A program made the translations under genes and the position numbers. Below the pieces are notes generated by a model. That model was not told the DNA's origin. It searched no databases and was given only the letters and a program-made list of their open reading frames with translations. Below are positions 1-8,463 of a stretch of DNA of 47,676 nucleotides, piece by piece. Source of the DNA: Spirochaetales bacterium (GTDB taxonomy: Bacteria; Spirochaetota; Spirochaetia; Sphaerochaetales; Sphaerochaetaceae); assembly GCA_012728215.1 (NCBI GenBank), contig JAAYFO010000051.1:1-47676 (forward strand). The letters run 5' to 3'. Every line of letters starts with the position of its first letter. The first letter of the stretch is position 1.

Positions 1-1214
1 ACATTCTCCACAGGTTCCAGCTTCTTTCCATTGGAGCCCTCCTTGAATATGATCTTTGGCCGCCCCACACAAAGCTCAAACCCCTCACGCCTCATCTGCT
101 CAATGATGATCGCCATCTGGAATTCGCCTCTGCCCTTCACTGTATAAGTGTCATCTTCATTCTTGACTATCTGGATTGATACATTGCGCAAGGATTCCTT
201 TTTCAGTCTCTCGCCAATCTTGGCAGAAGTGACGAACTGTCCTTCCCTTCCGGAAAGCGGTGAAATGTTCCTTGAAAAAAGCATCGACACTGTAGGTTCA
301 TCGACAGTGATTCTAGCAAGAGCCTTAGGATAGGACTTGTTGCAGATGGTATCTCCAATGGAAACTTCCTCTATCCCTGAAAGAACTATGATATCTCCAC
401 TTTCGACTTTATTGGCTTCTCCATACGAAGGTCCATTGTAGGTCTGCAATCTCGTCACTCGTAGAGGGACATGGTTCCCGTCTGCTTCAATGCAGACAAG
501 GCTGTCATTTGTGGTGACAGTTCCATTGATGACCTTTCCAATTGCCAGACGTCCAAGAAAATCCGAATAGCCCAGATCAGAAACAAGCATCTGAAACGGT
601 TCCTCATCGTCATATTCAGGTGCAGGAATATAGCTCACTATCTTATCCAGAAGGACATGAAGATTGTTCACATCCCGTCGATTCAGATCGTCAGTAACGA
701 TTCCCTCTCTTCCTATTGCATAGAAAACAGGAACCTCAAGCATTGACTCATCAGCCTTCAGCTCCAGAAGCAGATCATAGACTTCATTGAGGACTTCAGA
801 AGGCCTTGCATCCTGTCGGTCAATCTTGTTGATCACGACTATGACTGCCAGGTCCTTCTCCAATGCCTTTGAAAGAACAAATCTCGTCTGCGGCAATGGT
901 CCTTCGGCCGCATCTACCAGAAGCACCACCCCATCAACCATCGAAAGACCACGCTCCACTTCACCCCCGAAGTCCGAATGGCCTGGAGTATCAAGGATGT
1001 TGATCTTTCTGCCCTGCCAATGGATGGCGCAGTTCTTGGAAGTGATAGTTATTCCTCGCTCACGCTCAATCGTGCCGCTGTCCATGATTCTTGTCTGGTC
1101 ACCTTTGGTAACCAATCCGCTCTGCTTGATCATGGCATCCACCAAAGTGGTCTTGCCGTGGTCTACATGTGCAATTATTGCAATGTTTCTGATGTCATCA
1201 TTTCTTCTTTTCAT
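1..1214 (-). CDS. typA: Translational GTPase TypA/BipA (3' end cut by window edge)
   Basis: Ribosome-associated GTPase of the EF-G/LepA group, involved in ribosome assembly and stress adaptation. About 404 N-terminal codons are present. Near the start I read the P-loop AHVDHGKTTL, then DTPGHSDFGGEVERG (G3) and NKID (G4). Elongation-factor domains II and III/V follow, with the BipA-typical stretch GREGQFVTSAKIGERL. The frame stays open to position 1, so roughly the last third is missing. The start ATG (1212-1214) overlaps the TAA stop of the upstream sirtuin gene by one base (TAATG), so translation is probably coupled. It is the last visible gene of the folD-miaB-sirtuin-typA run. Family assignment is secure. 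Confidence 0.95.
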   Translation of the reverse strand, partial: MKRRNDDIRNIAIIAHVDHGKTTLVDAMIKQSGLVTKGDQTRIMDSGTIERERGITITSKNCAIHWQGRKINILDTPGHSDFGGEVERGLSMVDGVVLLVDAAEGPLPQTRFVLSKALEKDLAVIVVINKIDRQDARPSEVLNEVYDLLLELKADESMLEVPVFYAIGREGIVTDDLNRRDVNNLHVLLDKIVSYIPAPEYDDEEPFQMLVSDLGYSDFLGRLAIGKVINGTVTTNDSLVCIEADGNHVPLRVTRLQTYNGPSYGEANKVESGDIIVLSGIEEVSIGDTICNKSYPKALARITVDEPTVSMLFSRNISPLSGREGQFVTSAKIGERLKKESLRNVSIQIVKNEDDTYTVKGRGEFQMAIIIEQMRREGFELCVGRPKIIFKEGSNGKKLEPVEN

Positions 1215-2008
1215 TATTTCTCTTTCTTATCCAAATACTTATTCAATGCCTGACAAGTCTGATTCAAGTCATTGAACCTGAATGTCGCATAATCATCCAA
1301 CGGCGTCTCCTGTGCATTAACTATCACAAGAGTACTGCCTTGCTGAACGGCCATGTATGGAAACTGGTTCGCTGGGCTCACATTCAGGCTGGACCCCAAA
1401 ACCATGCACATATCGCACCGTCTTCCAAATATCTCTTCCGCCTTCTGAAGCGTATGTGGATTCAACATCTCACCATAGAACACTATGTCAGGTTTTATCA
1501 CTCCATGGCAACTGCAGTAAGGGACTTTGCCCTGACTGGCTATCGGTGCAATCTGTTCGTATGAATAATGCTTATGGCAACTTGTGCAATAATTATGCAT
1601 CGGACTTCCATGCACCTCATAAATTTCCTTAAAACCCGCAGCCTGATGAAGCAGATCTATATTCTGAGTGAACACTTCATGTATCACACCCAGTCTCCCC
1701 ATCCTGGCCACTGTCTCATGGACTATGTTTGGTTTGTAGTTCTCAAGCTTGAACCATACATCAGCAGCCCATTTGTAGAATATTTCAGGATGAGTATTGA
1801 AGAAATCAATATTGAGAATCTTTTCCACATCCATATGCTCATACTTGCTGGTGTAAATTCCACCAGTTCCCCGGAAATCAGGAATCCCACTCATCGTGGA
1901 AACTCCGGCACCTGTAAGCACTGCAATGTATCTGGATTTTGAAAGTCGCTGCTCAAAAAGTTCAAACTTAGGATTGAACACTTCTGGAGCTTCACTGTAA
2001 TCAAGCAT
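1214..2008 (-). CDS. cobB: Sir2-family NAD-dependent protein deacylase
   Basis: NAD+-dependent lysine deacylase of the sirtuin family, 264 aa from the chosen start. Visible motifs: GAGVSTMSGIPDFRG (about residues 33-47, NAD binding), TQNID (114-118), catalytic His133 in EVHGS, and a zinc knuckle made of Cys141/Cys144 and Cys165/Cys167. The second pair is C-x-C rather than C-x2-C. GSSLNVSPAN near the C-terminus contacts NAD in the family. I chose the ATG at 2006-2008 because AAGGAG sits nine bases upstream; an upstream in-frame ATG at 2038 lacks such a site. The gene overlaps the miaB end by 8 bases and runs into typA. The substrate is unknown, and the gene symbol is a family-level label. Confidence 0.9.
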   Translation of the reverse strand: MLDYSEAPEVFNPKFELFEQRLSKSRYIAVLTGAGVSTMSGIPDFRGTGGIYTSKYEHMDVEKILNIDFFNTHPEIFYKWAADVWFKLENYKPNIVHETVARMGRLGVIHEVFTQNIDLLHQAAGFKEIYEVHGSPMHNYCTSCHKHYSYEQIAPIASQGKVPYCSCHGVIKPDIVFYGEMLNPHTLQKAEEIFGRRCDMCMVLGSSLNVSPANQFPYMAVQQGSTLVIVNAQETPLDDYATFRFNDLNQTCQALNKYLDKKEK

Positions 2009-3329
2009 CTTCAAGGACTCCTTGGAATGTGTTGCCATTCAACGAATTGAATTTTACACTAACGACACTTCCAATTTCAAGCACATCACGTGCATCAAAA
2101 GCAACCATCTCCGAATGTTCATTTCTACCTAGCATCTGCTTACTGTCATCACGGGAAACCTGCGTAACCAGGACCTTCTGAACGTCTCCTACCCTGTTTC
2201 TCTTTATCAATGCACAGTTAGCCAGCTGAAAATCAATGATCTTCTGCAGACGGGCAACCTTGTCCTTCTCACTGATCTGACCTTCCATGTCATTGGCTCT
2301 CGTTCCTTCACGTGGATTCCAATAATACATGAAGGCTTCAATAAAGCCTACCCGTTCCATTACTTTTCTGGTCTGTTCCGCTTCTTCTTCGGTCTCAGAG
2401 GGAAATCCCACCATGACATCAGTTGAAAAAGTCGCATCAGGAATTACGGCTTTTATCTTATCGATGATATCCAGATAACGGCTGACATCATAGCGCCTGT
2501 TCATAAGCTGGAGAATCCGGTCAGAACCACTTTGAAGAGGAATATGATAATGATGGGCAATCCTCGGCTCTCTTGCAAGCACCTCTATCACATCATCACC
2601 GAAGTCCTTTGGATGAGGGCTGTCGAATCTGACCCATTGTATATTCACAAGATGTCTGCATATCTCTGTAAGAAGCCTGGCAAACGTCCAATCGCCATAC
2701 TTATACGAATTGACATTCTGTCCCAGAAGCTGCACTTCATGGACACCCATGGCATCAAGCTGCTTGATTTCATCTATAATGCTCTCGACCGATCTGGAAA
2801 TTTCTCTTCCTCTGACATACGGAACAATGCAGTATGAACAGAAGTTATTGCATCCATTCATTATCGGGACATAAGCCGTCACATCATCCTTGCTGTAGTG
2901 CAGCTTGGCAAATTCATAAACGTCGCCCTTGACTGGAGCTTCAGCTCCCTTGACCCTGTCTAGTACAACGCCTTCCTTTGTCACTCTGGAATTCAGGATA
3001 TCGACGATCCTCATTTTGTCGTTGGTACCAATTATGTAGTCAATGTAGCGGGCTCTGGAAGAAAGCTCCTCAGGTATACGCTCTGCCATGCATCCGGTGA
3101 GAATCAGAACAAGCGGCTGAACGCTCTTCTGATGGGCAAAGAAGCCAAGACGTCCCCATATCCGGTTCTCAGCTGTCTGCCGCACCGAACAGGTATTGAG
3201 AATGACAGCCTGAGCTTGTTCAGAAACCGAAGCCTTTGTCCAACCCTGTCCAAGAAGCAATGATTCTATTGCATCGGATTCAGCCTTGCTCATCTGACAT
3301 CCGTATGCTTCCATCCAATAGCTTCTCAT
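2001..3329 (-). CDS. miaB: tRNA-2-methylthio-N6-dimethylallyladenosine synthase MiaB
   Basis: Radical-SAM methylthiotransferase that adds a methylthio group to i6A37 of tRNAs reading UNN codons. The 442-aa protein has the usual three parts. The N-terminal UPF0004 domain carries cluster cysteines C11, C47 and C80. The radical-SAM core has C160-x3-C164-x2-C167, followed by YVRGREISR. The C-terminal TRAM domain is about residues 375-440. Length and cysteine pattern match MiaB better than RimO or MtaB. The ATG overlaps the folD TGA (ATGA), and the 3' end overlaps the sirtuin start. A weak AAGGAA-type ribosome site lies upstream. The cell would also need miaA, which is not in this window. Confidence 0.95.
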   Translation of the reverse strand: MRSYWMEAYGCQMSKAESDAIESLLLGQGWTKASVSEQAQAVILNTCSVRQTAENRIWGRLGFFAHQKSVQPLVLILTGCMAERIPEELSSRARYIDYIIGTNDKMRIVDILNSRVTKEGVVLDRVKGAEAPVKGDVYEFAKLHYSKDDVTAYVPIMNGCNNFCSYCIVPYVRGREISRSVESIIDEIKQLDAMGVHEVQLLGQNVNSYKYGDWTFARLLTEICRHLVNIQWVRFDSPHPKDFGDDVIEVLAREPRIAHHYHIPLQSGSDRILQLMNRRYDVSRYLDIIDKIKAVIPDATFSTDVMVGFPSETEEEAEQTRKVMERVGFIEAFMYYWNPREGTRANDMEGQISEKDKVARLQKIIDFQLANCALIKRNRVGDVQKVLVTQVSRDDSKQMLGRNEHSEMVAFDARDVLEIGSVVSVKFNSLNGNTFQGVLEDA

Positions 3330-4204
3330 AGATTTCTTTCCTTGAGTCTGAATGCCGCCTCTATGGTGTTCTCCATCAGCATTGCTATCGTCATCGGTCC
3401 GACACCACGGGGAACAGGCGTCATTGCACTGCAGACACTTGAGACAGACTCAAAATCCACATCGCCTTCCCAGTGGTACCCCTTCGCGGAGCCGTCCTCG
3501 ATCATTGTTATTCCCACATCAATCACTACAGCTCCGGGCTTGACCATGGATGATTTGATCATTCCAGGCTTTCCCACCGCCGTGATCACGATATCGGCGC
3601 CTTTTACATGATGCGAAATATCATTCGTAAGGGAGTGACATACAGTGACAGTCGCATTGCGGTTTTTCTGCATAAGCATGGCTGCCAGTGGCTTTCCGAC
3701 AATGTTGCTGCGCCCGATTATGCAGACATCCTTTGAATCAGTGGAAATGCCATAATCATCAAGCATTCGAAGTATTCCCTTGGGAGTGCATGGAACTAGA
3801 CATTTATTTCCAATCAGAAGATTGCCCATGTTTATCGGAGTGAATCCATCAACATCCTTGGCAGGAGAAATCCGATCGATCACCTTGCTTTCATTGATAT
3901 GGGACGGAAGAGGAAGCTGAACAAGGATTCCATCCACTTCCTCATTTAAATTCAGCTCATCTATGAGCTTCAAAAGATCCGCTTCACTGGTATGAGATTG
4001 AAGAAAAATATCACGATGCTCTATTCCAACCAGATCACATGCCTTTCTCTTGCCAAGAACATAGCTTTGGCTGGATGGGTTGTCCCCTACGAGTATGACA
4101 GCAAGCGATGGCCTTCTTCCATTGGCAGTGAAAAAGCATTCTGCTTTTTGCTTGCATTGCTGTTTTATTCTAGCGGCCAACTCAGTGCCGAAAAGTATAA
4201 TCAT
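3326..4204 (-). CDS. folD: Bifunctional methylenetetrahydrofolate dehydrogenase/cyclohydrolase FolD
   Basis: Interconverts 5,10-methylene-, methenyl- and 10-formyl-tetrahydrofolate in the cytoplasm, supplying one-carbon units. The 292-aa protein has the catalytic Y48-x3-K52 pair (SYVLGK), the substrate-site signature DGILVQLPLP (91-100), PCTPKGILRML, and the NADP-site IGRSNIVGKP. GAGGAG six bases before the ATG fixes the start. It is the first gene of the folD-miaB-sirtuin-typA run and is divergent from the barrel gene at 4323. The run promoter should lie in 4205-4290, where TATATT-like boxes occur. Assignment is secure. Confidence 0.96.
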   Translation of the reverse strand: MIILFGTELAARIKQQCKQKAECFFTANGRRPSLAVILVGDNPSSQSYVLGKRKACDLVGIEHRDIFLQSHTSEADLLKLIDELNLNEEVDGILVQLPLPSHINESKVIDRISPAKDVDGFTPINMGNLLIGNKCLVPCTPKGILRMLDDYGISTDSKDVCIIGRSNIVGKPLAAMLMQKNRNATVTVCHSLTNDISHHVKGADIVITAVGKPGMIKSSMVKPGAVVIDVGITMIEDGSAKGYHWEGDVDFESVSSVCSAMTPVPRGVGPMTIAMLMENTIEAAFRLKERNL

Positions 4205-4322
4205 CCAAACTCCTCAAAAATTCACAGAAAGGTTGTAACCCTGGTCTTTTTTAATTGATGAATATAATATACTATTTTGTTGGTTTCTAATAAAGAACCT
4301 AGTATAAATGTTTGAGGTATTT
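4205..4322. promoter_or_regulatory. Divergent promoter region between folD and the barrel gene
   Basis: For the plus strand, TTGGTT (4280-4285), a 17-base spacer and TATAAA (4303-4308) form a moderate sigma70-like promoter about 15 bases before the ATG at 4323. The -10 box overlaps an ATG at 4308, which argues against that upstream start. For the minus strand, AT-rich TATATT-like hexamers around 4262-4275 could serve folD, but I find no clear -35 box. GAGGAG (folD) and GAGG (barrel gene) are the ribosome sites. Confidence 0.5.
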
Positions 4323-4922
4323 ATGAAAAAGGTATTTCTGGCGATGATAATCGTCACACTATCCGCTTCCATGGCGTTCTGTGCAGATGATGCATACCAA
4401 TATGAAGTCGGGAATCAGGTCTTTTCATTTCAGGCAGGGACTACTCTCCCTGGTTTCTTCTGGTTCTTTAATGACACATCAGGGAGCGGCTTTGCAGGCT
4501 GGACAGACACTCATCTTAAAGTCGGCGGAATCGGTTCGCTTTCTTACATGTACTTTGTGTCCCCCAGAATAGCTCTGGGCGGTTCAATTGGATATAGTTT
4601 CAATTACGCATTGTCTGGAAAGCTGATGACACAGATTCCATTGATGGCAAGAGCCTCATGGTATGCAGTCACAACACCGAAGTTCGATCTTATCACAAGC
4701 CTTTCGCTTGGTGTCACCTTCAATCGATACAACGAAAGCTTCTATGCTTCACCTTCCGCAGAACTTGAGATTCAGCCAGTGTTCTACATAAACGAGAATT
4801 GGGGAATTGGAATATCGGGAAGCCTGTCAACCTCCGCTGAAATTTATTGGAAGGACAAGAAGGATGATTCAAGCATCGCTGGAATGATTCCAATCAAGCT
4901 CACTTGCCATTATCGTCACTAA
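4323..4922 (+). CDS. Predicted small outer-membrane beta-barrel protein, unknown function
   Basis: I do not recognise a named family. The 199-aa product begins with a Sec signal peptide (MKKVFLAMIIVTLSASMAFC, cleavage probably just after). The rest alternates hydrophobic and polar residues in short stretches with many Gly, Tyr, Phe and Ser (for example VSPRIALGGSIGYSFNYALSG), as in 8-stranded barrels of the OmpW/OmpA-like size class. The protein ends IPIKLTCHYRH rather than with a terminal Phe or Trp. GAGG five bases before the ATG at 4323 decides the start over ATG 4308. The lipoprotein gene follows after 11 bases, so the two are co-transcribed. The barrel call is inferred from sequence texture, not from a motif. 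Confidence 0.6.
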   Translation: MKKVFLAMIIVTLSASMAFCADDAYQYEVGNQVFSFQAGTTLPGFFWFFNDTSGSGFAGWTDTHLKVGGIGSLSYMYFVSPRIALGGSIGYSFNYALSGKLMTQIPLMARASWYAVTTPKFDLITSLSLGVTFNRYNESFYASPSAELEIQPVFYINENWGIGISGSLSTSAEIYWKDKKDDSSIAGMIPIKLTCHYRH

Positions 4923-4933
4923 GGAGTCACAAG

Positions 4934-6004
4934 ATGAAAAAGAATAAGATTATCCTTGCAGTAATATCCCTTGTTATTTGCCTGGTTGCAGCAAGTTGCA
5001 ATCTGGATGCCACACAAGGTCTGTTCAGAGAAATATCCACTTCTGTGGAAAGCACAGGAACCAGAATAATAAAATCCGCTGGATATGACACTGCCTCAAA
5101 TACAGCATACTTCGTCTCTGATTATGGTCTATGCAGTCAGAGCAAAGGTTCGACAGAAATCAAGACGCTGGTCAATAACACCGAAACAATGCAGATACGT
5201 GAAGCTTCTCTTGCAGGTGGAAAAATAAATTATATCTACCAGAACCCGGCGAATTCCCAAAAGCATTATGCCACATTTGACCTGTCAACTCCTGGGACAA
5301 CTGAGGATTCCACAAAAAAGATCATTGCGATTTCTGGGGACTTTGAGATTACTCTGGATGCAGACAATCACTTGAATGTAACTTCTCTGTCATCTTCCTT
5401 ATCCAAGGCCACGACTCAGGTTGCCAATCCTGACAAATTCCAATATATCAATTCCAGTCAGTCGGTCCTTTCTCTAAGCAAGACTTCTGAACTTCTTGTG
5501 AGATGGCAGGATACAGATGCAAAGGATCACATAACCTTATTTGTCAACACCGGCAGCCAGTTGAACGACTACGATCTGGATTTCTCTGATTTTACTAACC
5601 TTTTAATCGCTTCATTCGCATTCAACCAGAGCAATAATTCGCTGGTTCTCATTGGTCAGAAGAATTCAAGCATCTATTACGTTGAAAATGTCACCTCCAG
5701 CACCAAGCTGGTCAATTCCTCCAAGAAGCTCACAGATAGTTTTACAAGTACCCCTTCAGCTTCATTCTGTGCAAATGGCAAATACTATTTCAAGGGAAAG
5801 AGCGCCTACAGCATTGTGACTTGGGGAGCATCAAATGCCTTTACATTCGAAAACATCACATCGGGATTTGCAAATGGACTTATCGTAACTACACCTGCAC
5901 TGATCAGAATATCGGCAAATGAAGTTCTCGTATTCACTGAAGACAGCGGCTTGTTCAAGATGGATGTAAGCTCCACCAACAACCCAGTGAAGTTTTCAGA
6001 TTGA
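4934..6004 (+). CDS. Predicted lipoprotein, unknown function
   Basis: The 356-aa product starts MKKNKIILAVISLVICLVAA followed by SC: a lipoprotein signal with lipobox VAASC, so the mature protein is probably lipid-anchored at Cys22. AAGGAG (4921-4926), seven bases before the ATG, overlaps the stop of the barrel gene and sets the start; a longer frame from 4904 has no such site. The mature part is rich in Ser, Thr and Asn, with repeated short strands ending in aromatic residues (YFVSDYG, KINYIYQN, KYYFKGK), which could be a beta-propeller-like fold. No catalytic motif is visible. It ends at the terminator at 6024-6055. Confidence 0.65.
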   Translation: MKKNKIILAVISLVICLVAASCNLDATQGLFREISTSVESTGTRIIKSAGYDTASNTAYFVSDYGLCSQSKGSTEIKTLVNNTETMQIREASLAGGKINYIYQNPANSQKHYATFDLSTPGTTEDSTKKIIAISGDFEITLDADNHLNVTSLSSSLSKATTQVANPDKFQYINSSQSVLSLSKTSELLVRWQDTDAKDHITLFVNTGSQLNDYDLDFSDFTNLLIASFAFNQSNNSLVLIGQKNSSIYYVENVTSSTKLVNSSKKLTDSFTSTPSASFCANGKYYFKGKSAYSIVTWGASNAFTFENITSGFANGLIVTTPALIRISANEVLVFTEDSGLFKMDVSSTNNPVKFSD

Positions 6005-6023
6005 TGAATTGAATACTTAAATC

Positions 6024-6055
6024 GGGCCTTGTGGAGAAAAGCACCCACAAGGCCC
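6024..6055 (+). terminator. Rho-independent terminator after the lipoprotein gene
   Basis: GGGCCTTGTGG (6024-6034) pairs perfectly with CCACAAGGCCC (6045-6055) around a 10-base loop, followed by ATTTATTTG. It lies 20 bases past the lipoprotein stop and closes the two-gene plus-strand unit. Confidence 0.9.
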
Positions 6056-6273
6056 ATTTATTTGAATCCTGGCAACGATCAAAAAGGGAGAGAAACCGTT
6101 ACCATTCTGCTTTTCAAACACAACCTTTTCAGGTTGTCTGCACATAATAATATCTTCATCGAAAATATATGCCCACTTAGCAGAATTTCGACTCAGTTTA
6201 CATTACTGAAGAAAACCTAACACGCATTTGAAATATTGTCAATCATAAAGCATTATAATAAAAAGAATTGCGA

Positions 6274-6550
6274 TATGACAAAAGACAAAACCATGCAAAT
6301 TTGATTACCTTATAAATAAATTAAAATGCAAAAAAATATCTTTCATTAATTAAACAAACAGATATGACAATAATCAAATTGATTATCTCTTTGCTTAGCA
6401 ATGTCGAGTAGTTGGTTTAGTAAATTGCACTCACAATTGTATATTCTATCTGTCATATGTCATAACTGGGTATTGCCATTAAAGAATCAATGTTGCCAAT
6501 GCAATTTCAAATACCCATAGTAGCCCATTTTTACTATTCACTATGTCATA
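6274..6550. repeat. Cluster of TATGACA/TGTCATA words
   Basis: Exact copies are at 6274-6280 and 6363-6369 (TATGACA), and at 6451-6457, 6458-6464 and 6544-6550 (TGTCATA, the reverse complement). Two are extended to TATGTCATAA (6456-6465, 6542-6551), close to the 5-1-5 palindrome TTATGACATAA. The first two sit in longer similar contexts: GATATGACAA, then TTGATTA at 6301-6307 and 6379-6385. Confidence 0.55.
6370..6386. repeat. 17-base perfect palindrome
   Basis: ATAATCAA (6370-6377), a central A, then TTGATTAT (6379-6386). It directly adjoins the TATGACA copy at 6363-6369. It looks like a dimer-binding site, but no neighbouring gene start is obviously controlled by it. Confidence 0.5.
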
Positions 6551-6617
6551 AGTTTCATATTATTTTGGACTGTTTGTTATAAGTTTGACTGAAAAAATTC
6601 CTGTTATGTTAAAAATC

Positions 6618-7238
6618 TCAGTTGCTGTCGCCCCTGATTTCATGAAGTATTCTTCTTACTTCAGGATCCTTGTAAACAGCATCAATCTCACTGGCCTCAA
6701 GACCTACGAACTCATGGCATAGATAATGAATCCAACTTTCCTGATCTTCAGATTCCATGACATGCTTTCTACAATAATAATCAGGCTGAATTGGAAGAGG
6801 TGGTACTTTCTTGTAAAGAGGAACTTTGTAATCAAAGACAGCAATCTTAATATCTTCACGAGGGATTCCCTTATTCAAGATGATGTCAGTAAGAGCATTG
6901 ACTGTCTTTCCAGTGTCGAAAATATCATCGACAATCAGTACCTTGTCTCCACTTCTTAGATAATCAGGAGAATATGTCCAGCCATCCACCATCACTTTCG
7001 TCTGGCAACGGATATCGGAATAGCTTCTTGCAACAACTGCAGCATAGAATACTGGTCTCTTGTTTTCCTTGGAACGGACTATCTTGTAATATTCACTCAT
7101 GACATTGCCCATATAGACACCGCCACGAAGTGATACATAGATGACATCTGGAACAAAGTGATCGACTGAATACATGTGATGACAAAGCTTCAATGCTTCA
7201 TCTCTGATAGTCTCCGGAGTTACAAATTCTTTATGCAT
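6618..7238 (-). CDS. Phosphoribosyltransferase (purine base salvage, probable)
   Basis: A type-I phosphoribosyltransferase of 206 aa. The PRPP-binding signature VLIVDDIFDTGKTVNAL is near the centre, preceded by a YVSLRGGVYMG loop near residue 40. This pattern fits hypoxanthine/xanthine-type enzymes that join a purine base to PRPP; the exact base cannot be read from sequence. I chose the ATG at 7236-7238 because AGAGG lies five bases upstream; an in-frame GTG at 7244 would overlap that site. It is the last gene after map in the gap-to-map unit and has no hairpin directly after its stop. It would complete nucleoside salvage with the transporters and hydrolase at 27-38 kb. Confidence 0.85.
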   Translation of the reverse strand: MHKEFVTPETIRDEALKLCHHMYSVDHFVPDVIYVSLRGGVYMGNVMSEYYKIVRSKENKRPVFYAAVVARSYSDIRCQTKVMVDGWTYSPDYLRSGDKVLIVDDIFDTGKTVNALTDIILNKGIPREDIKIAVFDYKVPLYKKVPPLPIQPDYYCRKHVMESEDQESWIHYLCHEFVGLEASEIDAVYKDPEVRRILHEIRGDSN

Positions 7239-7253
7239 AGACACCTCTGTTAA

Positions 7254-8012
7254 TCATATGGTTAGGATTTCCAGACCATTTTTCGTAATACCAATCGTAT
7301 GTTCAAAGTGAGCGGAAGGTTTTCTATCAGCAGTAAGCACTGTCCAACCATCACGGAGGACTTTGATCTTGTGGGTTCCCATGTTGATCATTGGCTCAAT
7401 CGCAAGGACCATTCCTTCCCTAAGCTTCATATTGGATGCATATGGAGAAACAAAATTCGGCACATTGGGATCTTCGTGAATTCCGAAACCAACTCCATGT
7501 CCGCAGAAATCCCTTACTACACCGAAATGCTGTGCATTGGCATGTTCAAATACTGCAGATGAAATATCATTCATCCTTGCACCTGGCTTTTCTGCTGCAC
7601 GTATTCCAAGATCCAGACATTCACGTGTTGTATTCACAAGCAAGGCAGTCTTCTCCGGAATGTCACCCATCACAAAAGTCCTTGTGCTGTCAGCGAAATA
7701 ATTGCCTTTCTTATCAACTACAATGTCTATACTGACAATATCCCCAAGCTTGATAATCTTATCCTTGTGGGGAATCCCATGAATCACCTGCTCATTGATC
7801 GAAATACAAGTGCCTGCAGGATAACCCTCAAATCCTTTGCAACTGGGAAATGCTCCTCGCTGAGTTATGTAATTCTCACAGAATTGGTTGACATCCCAAG
7901 TTGACATCCCAGGTTCCATCCATGACTCAAGCTCGTCAAAAAGAGTACGGATGATAATTCCATTCTCATGGATCCTATCCATGTCACTTTGTGTCTTAAG
8001 TTCAATCATCAT
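7254..8012 (-). CDS. map: Type I methionine aminopeptidase
   Basis: Removes the initiator methionine from nascent proteins in the cytoplasm. The 252-aa protein lacks the N-terminal zinc extension and carries the metal ligands in order: His79 (substrate site, HGIPH), Asp96 and Asp108 (SIDIVVDKKGNYFADST), His172 (GHGVGFGIHEDP), Glu206 (IEPMIN) and Glu237 (FEHTIG). Two adjacent ATGs (8012, 8009) are possible; AAAGGA five bases upstream fits the first. The start overlaps the end of nusB by 11 bases, so the two are translationally linked. Assignment is secure. Confidence 0.96.
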   Translation of the reverse strand: MMIELKTQSDMDRIHENGIIIRTLFDELESWMEPGMSTWDVNQFCENYITQRGAFPSCKGFEGYPAGTCISINEQVIHGIPHKDKIIKLGDIVSIDIVVDKKGNYFADSTRTFVMGDIPEKTALLVNTTRECLDLGIRAAEKPGARMNDISSAVFEHANAQHFGVVRDFCGHGVGFGIHEDPNVPNFVSPYASNMKLREGMVLAIEPMINMGTHKIKVLRDGWTVLTADRKPSAHFEHTIGITKNGLEILTI

Positions 8013-8463
8013 TGATTTCCTTTCTCACATAGGAGTCAAGGACGCCATTCACAAACTTATAATTCCTATCAGAGCTGAATTCCTGTGAAAGCTTCACAGC
8101 TTCGTCTATGACAATATGTGGATGGACATCAGCACAGAAAAGCAGAGAGAACAAACTGATTCTAAGAATATTCCTGTCTACCATGTTGATTCTATCCAAG
8201 GATCTGTTCTTTGAATACTCGGAAATTAGACTGTCAATCCTCTCAAGATTCTCTATAGTACCCTGAATCAGGAAGGCACTGTAGTACCTTATGTCTGCTT
8301 CGAGCTGATTCTCTTCCTCTTCGGTGATTCCGGCAAGAGCAACTTCCGTACCCAGAAGCTGCTCAAAAACCGGATTATTCTGTTCGTCATACAATCTATG
8401 TGCGAAATCCAGAGAATAAAGAGTCTGCATCGCCAGCGAACGGGCTAGATGACGTGATTTCAT
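8002..8463 (-). CDS. nusB: Transcription antitermination factor NusB
   Basis: Small helical RNA-binding protein that, with NusE/S10, binds boxA and supports rRNA antitermination. The 153-aa protein starts MKSRHLARSLAMQTLYSLDF, the family N-terminus, and ends with the expected block: DRINMVDRNILRISLFSLLF, then IVIDEAVKLSQEFSSDRNYKFVNGVLD. The start ATG overlaps the stop of the isomerase gene (TGATG). Length is typical. There is no rRNA or ribosomal protein gene nearby; here it sits between protein-folding and protein-maturation genes. Confidence 0.94.
   Translation of the reverse strand: MKSRHLARSLAMQTLYSLDFAHRLYDEQNNPVFEQLLGTEVALAGITEEEENQLEADIRYYSAFLIQGTIENLERIDSLISEYSKNRSLDRINMVDRNILRISLFSLLFCADVHPHIVIDEAVKLSQEFSSDRNYKFVNGVLDSYVRKEINDD

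Larger units (their letters stand above)
6056..6617. other. AT-rich gene-free region between convergent gene ends
   Basis: About 560 bases between the plus-strand terminator and the minus-strand phosphoribosyltransferase stop. No convincing frame exists: one 63-codon frame starting at 6029 runs through the terminator and has no ribosome site. The stretch is clearly more AT-rich than its neighbours. It holds five copies of TATGACA/TGTCATA, a 17-base palindrome (6370-6386) and a 7-bp hairpin (6120-6137, loop GAAA on the minus strand) that might act as a distal terminator. TGGGTATT (6467-6474) can pair with AATACCCA (6510-6517). It could be a decayed gene, an RNA gene or a protein-binding cluster. 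Confidence 0.6.

Noticed and set aside
6029-6220. A 63-codon plus-strand open frame after the lipoprotein gene
   Set aside because: It begins inside the terminator hairpin, lacks a ribosome site and shows no protein-like pattern.
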